Positions 57,701 to 64,000 of a stretch of DNA of 64,000 bases are shown one piece after another. The notes below the pieces were generated by a model. It searched no databases. It saw only the letters and a list, made by a program, of their open reading frames with translations, and was not told where the DNA came from. How positions within the stretch are numbered: position 1 is the stretch's first letter; each line of letters opens with the position of its first letter. The stretch is from contig NW_019776017.1 in assembly GCF_001039355.2 (NCBI RefSeq), forward strand, positions 74,206 through 138,205, in the 5' to 3' direction. This DNA is from Lingula anatina (Eukaryota; Brachiopoda; Lingulata; Lingulida; Lingulidae). A program made the position numbers and the translations under genes.

Positions 57701-59131
57701 AATACACCAAATAAATTGGGTCTAAATAAATGTACTCTTTTAAGTCAACCAGCACCTGATAAAAAATCTGACTCTTGTGTATGTACATTTTCTCTCAGAT
57801 CCTGGATAAAAACACCATGAAAACGTTCAACTTCCATTTAAACACCCTATCATCTTTCAGCTTGCAGGATGATGATAAATCAATACCTATAGCAGGGGCG
57901 CCTATCCCAGGGGAAATCTGGTAATATCCAGACAGTGTATTTTCAAAGAAATAACTTTCAATGTGTGGGGGAGTCTACAGCATAATATGACAGATCAAAA
58001 TTTATCAATAGCTTAATTGCATTTCACGTGAGGAGAAACCATCCAATCTGATGCGCATTTTCACAACACAGGATTTCCACTATTCATTTCAAGGCTCTGA
58101 TAACAAAACCTGAAGAACGGAGATTGGGTTGATAAACAATCAATTGATCAACAACCACATTAGATTCCTCTTTGAAAACAGTTAACCAAGCAATTAAAGT
58201 ACATTCAGCACTCCTATAAACAAAATGTTACTAGTGAGTCTCAACTTGGTCATGTACAAAAGTCTTTAGCAATTAAGCCCAGTTTCCAATCTTACCAATC
58301 AGGGCATTTTTAGGCATTCGAGTGAAAATATGTGCTATGGCCCAGGGGGTTTGTCTGGATTACGTAAATACCAGTGACACGCCTTTCCATGGGATGGATG
58401 GAAGAAGGTAAGAATACAGCTATGAAGACCGATGAATGACTTACCTGATTGGTGTTGTGTAAATAACACAGTACTGGTAACCTTCCCCTGCTACGGAAGC
58501 GAGCACTGGCAATTAGCACTGGTGTACTGACTCCACTGGGAACATAGAGATACTTGGGATATGTGTCACAAATCTGAATAAAAATGTTCCTTGTTCTTAT
58601 AATAAAATATAAAACTTCCAATATCCTCAAAGAGTAATATTATACTTAGAGTATATGTGGTGTTAAAATTTCCTTAATGTAAAATATCAAAACATTTAAA
58701 TAATGTCACTGCTAATTTTAGTTGGTATGTTCTAGAATTTTTAAGTTTAATCTTTATATTGTGCACAGTACTAAGACAAATGTGGAGCAGTCTTACAGAA
58801 CATTTTGCTATTATTATTATCATCACTATTATAACCAATTTTTGATTATATACATTATAGCAGATGTATACTTTTATTCGCAAAATGAATCATCATCATC
58901 ATCTTTTATTATTATTATAAACAATACTTTGTTCAATATTTCAAAAAAACACACCAGATAAAAACACAATTTTCACCTCATAGTCTTTATTCATCTGTGT
59001 GAGGGCCCAGTGGGCATTGGGCACACCCATCCGTAGGTACTCGGACTCCAGACTGAAGAAGTTCCAGCCCTGGTGTTTGGGCATGTCATCTGGGGAGGTG
59101 TAGTGGAACGCATACAGCTCTTCTATGTCAG
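41867..59131 (-). CDS. MTMR6: Myotubularin-related phosphatase (MTMR6/7/8 group) with FYVE finger
   Basis: Eleven minus-strand exons: 59131-58977, 58573-58445, 57310-57176, 54074-53942, 50953-50844, 49877-49755, 44710-44457, 44031-43897, 43503-43377, 43101-42592 and 42061-41867. All phases agree and they give 667 residues to a TAG. The first begins inside a codon ([11 protein letters not shown]), matching the linker after the PH-GRAM domain; the PH-GRAM exons are not seen before 64000. The active site [12 protein letters not shown] (C-x5-R) is in the 49755-49877 exon, so catalysis on PI3P and PI(3,5)P2 is expected. A coiled-coil segment and a Ser/Asp-rich region precede a C-terminal FYVE finger, [20 protein letters not shown], then [10 protein letters not shown] and VCKSCY, split by an intron. 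The first cysteine pair is C-x-C instead of C-x-x-C. An opposite-strand VWA gene lies in the 44.7-49.8 kb intron. Confidence 0.9.
44276..44443. mobile_element. 168-bp MITE in an MTMR6 intron
   Basis: Ends CAGGCCCGTAGCCAG and CTGACTACGGGCCTG form 15-bp imperfect inverted repeats. Inside, AAGGTCCACTTT occurs twice and GGGGGGTTCGG faces AACCCCCC. No clear target duplication. It lies about 15 bases from the donor of the 44457-44710 exon. Confidence 0.7.
46138..47629 (+). CDS. Single-pass VWA-domain surface protein (three exons)
   Basis: Exons 46138-46210, 46466-47038 and 47313-47629 join in frame to 320 codons plus stop. Exon 1 encodes a signal peptide ([20 protein letters not shown]); an in-frame ATG two codons earlier (46132) is an alternative start. 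Exon 2 encodes one complete von Willebrand factor A domain with all metal-site residues: DASGS, the Thr in [10 protein letters not shown] and the Asp in LITDGLSTD. Exon 3 encodes a Thr/Ser-rich stalk with N-glycosylation sites, one membrane helix ([20 protein letters not shown]) and a short basic tail. The VWA resembles those of matrilins and collagen VI-type proteins, so adhesion or matrix binding is inferred. The gene lies wholly inside an intron of the opposite-strand MTMR6-like gene. Confidence 0.85.
48035..48352. mobile_element. 318-bp MITE, GGTCGYGTTC ends
   Basis: Starts GGTCGTGTTCGCAGTCA and ends with the inverse of GGTCGCGTTCACAACCA. TTT flanks both sides. Further inverted matches occur inside (TTGATCCGCAGACTAACTAG and its partner near 48318). 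No coding capacity. Confidence 0.75.
48675..48930. mobile_element. 256-bp palindromic MITE with TAA duplication (PIF/Harbinger-like)
   Basis: The two arms of about 115 bp are nearly perfect inverted repeats (GGCTTTGTTCACATG at the left end; TTATGATCACGGTCTGTGCC within). They meet in a short centre with AGTTACTATA repeated. TAA flanks both sides (48672-48674, 48931-48933). A three-base TWA duplication with GG-ends is typical of PIF/Harbinger. Confidence 0.8.
48934..49754. other. MTMR6 intron sequence, no further feature
   Basis: No repeat family or exon is recognised between the MITE and the active-site exon. Confidence 0.5.
50017..50376. other. Assembly gap (360 N) inside poly-A
   Basis: Bordered on both sides by A runs of about 20 bases. 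It lies in an MTMR6 intron between exons 49755-49877 and 50844-50953, so coding sequence need not be missing: the two exons join in frame. Confidence 1.
50957..51003. repeat. (AAT)n microsatellite abutting a splice acceptor
   Basis: About 15 AAT units on the plus strand; read on the minus strand (ATT)n runs directly into TTGCAG, the acceptor of the 50844-50953 MTMR6 exon, taking the place of the usual polypyrimidine tract. Confidence 0.9.
51707..51769. repeat. Compound (CT)n(CA)n microsatellite
   Basis: About 14 CT units followed by about 15 CA units with one interruption. ORFs across it are artefacts. Confidence 0.95.
51965..52025 (+). repeat. Dispersed repeat shared with 19150-19225
   Basis: CAATAAATGCGGCC and GGCCAAATTTCGAACA match the left copy in the same order. 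Confidence 0.6.
52026..53941. other. MTMR6 intron sequence with a (TG)n tract
   Basis: No exon recognised. A (TG)n tract lies at about 53502-53526. Confidence 0.5.
54075..57175. other. MTMR6 intron sequence with (AAAT)n
   Basis: AT-rich intron. An (AAAT)n run lies at about 56817-56846. Small ORFs on either strand show no similarity or splice context. Confidence 0.55.
57311..58444. other. MTMR6 intron sequence
   Basis: Nothing recognised between the exons at 57176-57310 and 58445-58573. Confidence 0.5.
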
Positions 59132-62100
59132 CTGGCAAACAAAAGAAAGCAAAGGTCAGAGGTATATTACCCCCACAATTTCATAGACAGGGCTTGAATG
59201 CCTGATCAAGGGTGGCATTCAAAAACTGCTTTTATGTTATATATTATAACTGATATTGAAAAATAATAAGAAGTAATTCAGATAGACACTCTTGTTTATT
59301 TGTTTAAAATGTTTCACTGCAGATGAATTGGTCACAGGCCCCTTCATCCTGCCTGTGTCAGGCCATTACAGACCATTACAAATGGTACCCGCTGTCTTTT
59401 CTCTGAACAATCTGTAGAGGTTGAAACAGCAGGTAGAAAAATGTTCATGGCACTTGTGAATTATTATTCCCAGTAAAACATCTGCAACAGCTTGGGCCAT
59501 ATGCTCTTACAGGAAGTTAGGACAATTTTGATCAAACAAATCCACAAAGCCCAGCCCTATACTCTGTTAAGTAGACAATTTTGTTTATTGAGGATATCAA
59601 GCATGACTATTTTTTTTACCTTTTGTGTCATTTACATTGTTTTCTAAAACACATACTATTAGATGACTGTTAAAATTCTGTTTAGTCTNACAGGAAGTTA
59701 GGACAATTTTGATCAAACAAATCCACAAAGCCCAGCCCTATACTCTGTTAAGTAGACAATTTTGTTTATTGAGGATATCAAGTATGACTATTTTTTTTAC
59801 CTTTTGTGTCATTTACATTGTTTTCTGAAACACATAGATGACTGTTAAAATTCTGTTTAGTCTAAAAATAGGTATAATAAGCTTTTGACTATGTATGTAA
59901 AAAGGAACATTATTTGCAAATTAAAGACAGTGAGCCCTTCATCAAATTCTAATCAATTTGTCAGTGAAAACTGTAGGTGGAATAAGCAAGCTGCAAAGGT
60001 GACCTCTACTGAAATGATATAGACATACATGTGCACCATTTACACTCACTTCCTGATGTCCCACGCAATGTCCTACGTGACACCTGGAACCCACTCACTG
60101 AATTTGCAACATGAAAAATATCGCAAAAAAACAAAAACTACATGGAGTTCTTAGCAAAGAGAATTACTTCAATTAAGGTACACTTTTTGAAAAATGGGTT
60201 GAGGAAGTAAGATGACAACCTTGCGACATGCTAACAGATGATCCATCTCGTTTTCTTTTATTAGCTGCCCACTAGACAACCTTCTCGTAATTATCTCTCG
60301 CACTTAACCTTTACTTCCCTCGCGTGAATGAAATCAATTTTGATAAATTTGTATCAAAGTCAATTATCTGAATGTCATGGGGTGTGTACGCAATGATTTT
60401 TTTTCTTTTTGTTTAAAAATTGAACTGGGTATCTGACTATTTCTGGATATCCTCTGAAGTTATGGCTGATATTCTAGATCTTGACAGCAAAAACAATTAT
60501 TTTGTAAATGGAGAAAAAGGGATCCTTTCTAAGCTTCTCAATCAAAATGCTGAAAATACATTACATAATAAACTGAATTTGGTATAAGATCAACTGTGTC
60601 CTAAGGGTCTCTTAACATTGATCAGTTAATGTACAAAACAGTTACTGGATCATTTTCACTTTCGGCAAGATCCCTCTGATGAAGATGTTATCTGTAGCAA
60701 GGCCAATGTATACACTATTGAGAGAGACCTATACCAACATTGATGAAATTGAAGCTAGTATTTTCAAAAATTGAAATGCATACATTTGTCTTTGAAATAA
60801 CGCAAATAAAACACTTGGTCACTTACATGGTACACATGGAAATTGAAGCAGTCTCTCCTTATTTTGTTTCTCTAAGTGTGTCTACTATTTCTGGCAAATG
60901 ACATTCTAATGACACTGACATCCGTTAAAAATTGTAATATCACACACTATTCTGTCAAAATGAAGACGTCTCCACTATCCAGTAAATATCATTTCCCTCA
61001 TTTTCATAGATCACAATACGGAATGCCAAGCCTATCAGAACAGTATCATTGGCATTATTCCGTTGAACAAATCAAGTTTGATACCATAATGAAACCTTGT
61101 TATTACAGGAACTAGTTCTAAGGATGTTTATAACGCGACAGCCATCAAATTTTCCAAGTGAAAATCAATACTTCTTTATCAATGAGAAATATATGCTCTT
61201 AATCAACTGGTAATAAGTTTATGTGTCACACTCATTATCTTTTAAGTAACTCAATAATCAAAATTTACGTCATTGTTAACCACATTAAAGATAAGCTCAA
61301 GAGACATAACAGGATTTATTTTGTCTATTAAATTTATTTTCCTCATGTAACTTATCAATTCCTTCCTTAAACTTTTTCCAAAATGGGTCTTCTGTAAAGA
61401 AAAGAAAACTGGATGCTCATTGCACAAGAAGTCACACCTAAGTTTCGCCCACCTCTCCACTATCAGCATACCTCTACCATTCCCAATATCTTCGAAACTA
61501 TGAAATATATACTAAGCATAAAACTCAGGGTGCTACGGGTAATCTGGCAATATTGATCAAGACCAAAAACAAAAGAGCACCACTTATTCTAAATTTACAT
61601 TAAAAAGTGTATGCAAGACAGGGGGTGCGAAAGTAAGCATGCAAATTTGTATGCTGATGTAAATTTCAATTACTCATCCTGCTCAGCAACTGTGTACCCA
61701 CATAACCTTTCAATGGTAGCTTCTGAAGGCTTAAAGGCATTTCACCTTGTGACATTTTTTTTACTGATATAACAAAATAGTGTACTTCATGGACATGTGT
61801 GCTTAAGAAAATTATTTTTTCTGTGTTGATTAACAGCATTGTACAGCATCGTATGTGCTATCTGTTTAAATAGAATGAAGATAAAGGTGAAGTGTGCCTT
61901 GTACCTACATAAACTATAAGAATATACAACACAGATTTGCCTACGGCCGTATGTTATTATAAAATTTTCAATGTCTGATCTCTTCATTAACCAACTCACT
62001 GATTCCCTTATTTTAAAGATGCATTTGAAGTCATATTATTGCCAATAAACATGGCTAAATGCTACCATATAGTTTCAAATAGTATCCATAATTTAGAGAA

Positions 62101-62199
62101 ATACAAAAATATCGTTCCAAATTACCCAAAAAATGATATCTGAACCCATATTTTCTGCTCACTTTCTGTGTTATGTATAACAGATGCAGGTGATGGCTG

Positions 62200-62255
<56 letters not shown>

Positions 62256-64000
62256 TGAGCAATTTAAAATATTTTCATCATTTTTTCAAATATCTGGTAA
62301 ATCCATAACTTCAAAAAAGAATTCATAAATCCAATTATATACTTAATAATCAAATAAATTTATCATTCAAAAAAATCTATAAGAAACTTATCATCACCTG
62401 GAAGATCCAACAGCTTTCCAAAATTGACACACTTGTCCTCTGGCTAAGATTTTCAGATGACCAAAAAAATGAGAATAAAATCAGACAATATGTTTTTTCG
62501 GTGTTCTAAAAGCCTTAAATAGGCCTCCCCTAAAAAGGAGCCCTCAGACCGACATGCTAAAAACTTTATAATTAAATCTGTTTTTTTTTTTTTTTTACCA
62601 ATTTACACAAATGACCTCATGAAATCCTCTTCATTGCCATTTTGCAACTTGTTACCTGAAGAAATCAATCACATAGTTTTGGCAACCAAAAAGCCTCCTG
62701 CTTGATACACAATAAAATGTTTGTTTTTTTTCACACAGAACTCTCTATTTCTAAAATGGAGCATTTAACCTTATACAAGGTGAATTGTAGTTCTAAATAC
62801 AATAAATTGGTATAAAAATACTGTGAATTAAAATGTAAGGCTGTAATCATCTGGGAGTTCATTTGCTCTTTACCCTTACTGTGAAGAACATTTCCTCAGG
62901 ATAATGAAGTGGATTCTAGCAAATTATCCATATTTTTTATGTTTTTTCCTCCATTTTTCCATATCTTAGCATAAGCGAGAGCATGTAAAGTGTCATTATG
63001 CCTTTAAATAATGCAACTCTAATATATGACCAGTGTCGGGAATCAATGGCAACAGGAATAGAATCAGTTAAGTGCATCATAAATGCTACGTATGAGCCTT
63101 TTTATGTTAGAAAATAAGACAAGAATGCTAAAATTCACTAAATCAAGTGACCTCAACTTTTTTATGCCCATATACAAATGTTTTGTATAACTTCACCAAA
63201 TCATCACAGTTCCTCTGAATTGAGATAGATGGAAGCACATATTGACATTACTATAGTAATCTAGGGTAAGAAGTGAGCACATTTCCTTTCATCTTTTAAA
63301 CATTTTTACACATGCCTCTATGTATTCTGTAGCTAGGGACTACATTTTCAGTTGTTGTTGAAAATCACTAGGCTAAAAGGCAAACATTTTTGTCCTCTGC
63401 TTCAGGGCATTGATCTATTTTCCTTAGTTTTTGTTCACAAATAAAGCACCATTTATTGAGTTTTTCTTTTCACATCTTCTCAAACTCATATGTTGTTTGA
63501 CACAAAAAGTATTATCAAATTATTCTTTTTAAAGTATTTTTCTTTAGTTTTAATTGCATTGTATAAACTAATTTATTGGTTACAGTTCCATATAAAAAAT
63601 AAGCAGGATTTACAAAGAAATAAGATGACCATTGGAAATGAAAAGAAGTTTATTTGAGACTATCAAAAACAGCCAAAATAGTCATTTTCTAAAAAAATGT
63701 TAACGTCAGAATACTCTAAATTCTGAATTCCAGGAACGAGTGAAAGAGCTGCCAAAGAGATAAGGAATTCTCCAAAACACTTCCCAAAAGGCAAAAAGGA
63801 AATAACCTGTCCATCACGAGCAGCAACTACGGCATGTATAAATCAGCAATTAATGCATAAATACAGATACAGTTCTTGCAATTGTACTTTTTTCAATTTT
63901 TACATGAAAATTCAGGGTACTTTTTGTTGCATAATTTTAAAACAATTATATAATCATTAAGGAAAAGATTTACGTCTGTCTGGGATCTTCCATGAACTAG
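59132..64000. other. Probable 5' intron of the MTMR6-like gene
   Basis: The first visible exon at 59131 starts within a codon, so transcription must come from the right. I found no exon encoding the PH-GRAM domain here. It contains the duplication at 59509-59863, a (CA)n run at about 62202-62252 and T-rich runs. The PH-GRAM exons may lie beyond 64000. Confidence 0.5.
59509..59863 (+). repeat. Direct duplication of about 175 bp across a single N
   Basis: 59509-59688 and 59690-59863 are near-identical from ACAGGAAGTTAGGAC to CTGTTTAGTCT, with the N at 59689 exactly between them. A 6-base indel and a few substitutions distinguish them. It has the same pattern as the block at 32761-33627. Confidence 0.9.

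Noticed and set aside
61251-61469. 72-codon minus-strand ORF with protein-like composition
   Set aside because: No known motif, no splice partner and no repeat copy in the window; it may be chance.
62402-62448. Possible 47-base MTMR6 exon between TTAG and GTGATG
   Set aside because: It has splice-like borders, but its translation does not resemble the PH-GRAM domain in any frame.
63974-64000. Possible first coding exon of MTMR6 (ATG at 63993, MEDPRQT, donor GTAAAT)
   Set aside because: Only 20 coding bases are visible and no following PH-GRAM exon was found, so the match to a start exon cannot be supported.
1-64000. CRISPR arrays, operons, bacterial promoters, tRNA and rRNA genes
   Set aside because: The window is eukaryotic; no spaced identical repeats of CRISPR type were seen, and no tRNA B-box with matching A-box or rRNA sequence was recognised.

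Overview
This is a window of animal nuclear DNA. It is AT-rich, with intron-bearing genes, GT-AG splice sites, many transposon remnants, microsatellites and N gaps. A LINE with an endonuclease ORF2, a myotubularin gene carrying a C-terminal FYVE finger and expanded GNAT acetyltransferases suggest an invertebrate. A lophotrochozoan, perhaps a bivalve mollusc, is my best guess, but nothing here fixes the species.

Left part (about 2.5-18 kb): a tandemly duplicated three-exon gene for a GNAT-family acetyltransferase. Two copies are intact (CDS 3653-5483 and 8161-12302, 347 aa each). A third is a pseudogene (15718-17758) whose first exon is split by a transposon that itself carries a 5'-truncated LINE. 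The copies differ by transposon insertions with readable target-site duplications: a Kolobok-like MITE (TTAA) after copy 1, and a 2.1-kb Mutator-like foldback element (9-bp duplication) in intron 1 of copy 2, itself invaded by a second element. A decayed Crypton-type recombinase fragment lies between copies 1 and 2.

Middle part (18-31 kb): further repeats, including a 971-bp terminal-inverted-repeat element and a hAT-like MITE. Next come the last four exons of a minus-strand polycystin-1-like membrane protein gene (22972-25229), cut off at its 5' side by a 5'-complete LINE (25231 onward; ORF1 with SGNH esterase, ORF2 with endonuclease). The LINE runs into a 578-base gap. On the far side are a RecQ-like helicase fragment and three exons of an NSUN6-type RNA m5C methyltransferase (29797-31069). 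Both flanking genes lack their 5' exons, so the order here may reflect rearrangement or misassembly.

Gene-poor part (31-41.8 kb): degenerate tandem repeats, a GC-rich repeated block, AT-rich repeats and a 1.2-kb strand-asymmetric G/A-rich minisatellite.

Right part (41.8-64 kb): a large minus-strand gene for a myotubularin-related phosphatase of the MTMR6/7/8 group. Eleven coding exons are visible, from the end of the PH-GRAM region through the CSDGWDR active site to a FYVE finger and stop at 41867. Its start is not found. A complete three-exon gene for a secreted or surface von Willebrand factor A protein with one membrane anchor (46138-47629) lies on the opposite strand inside one of its introns.

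Five single-N joins occur. Three of them (near 1208, 33194 and 59689) are flanked by near-identical sequence on both sides, which looks like unmerged contig ends or haplotypes rather than real duplications.
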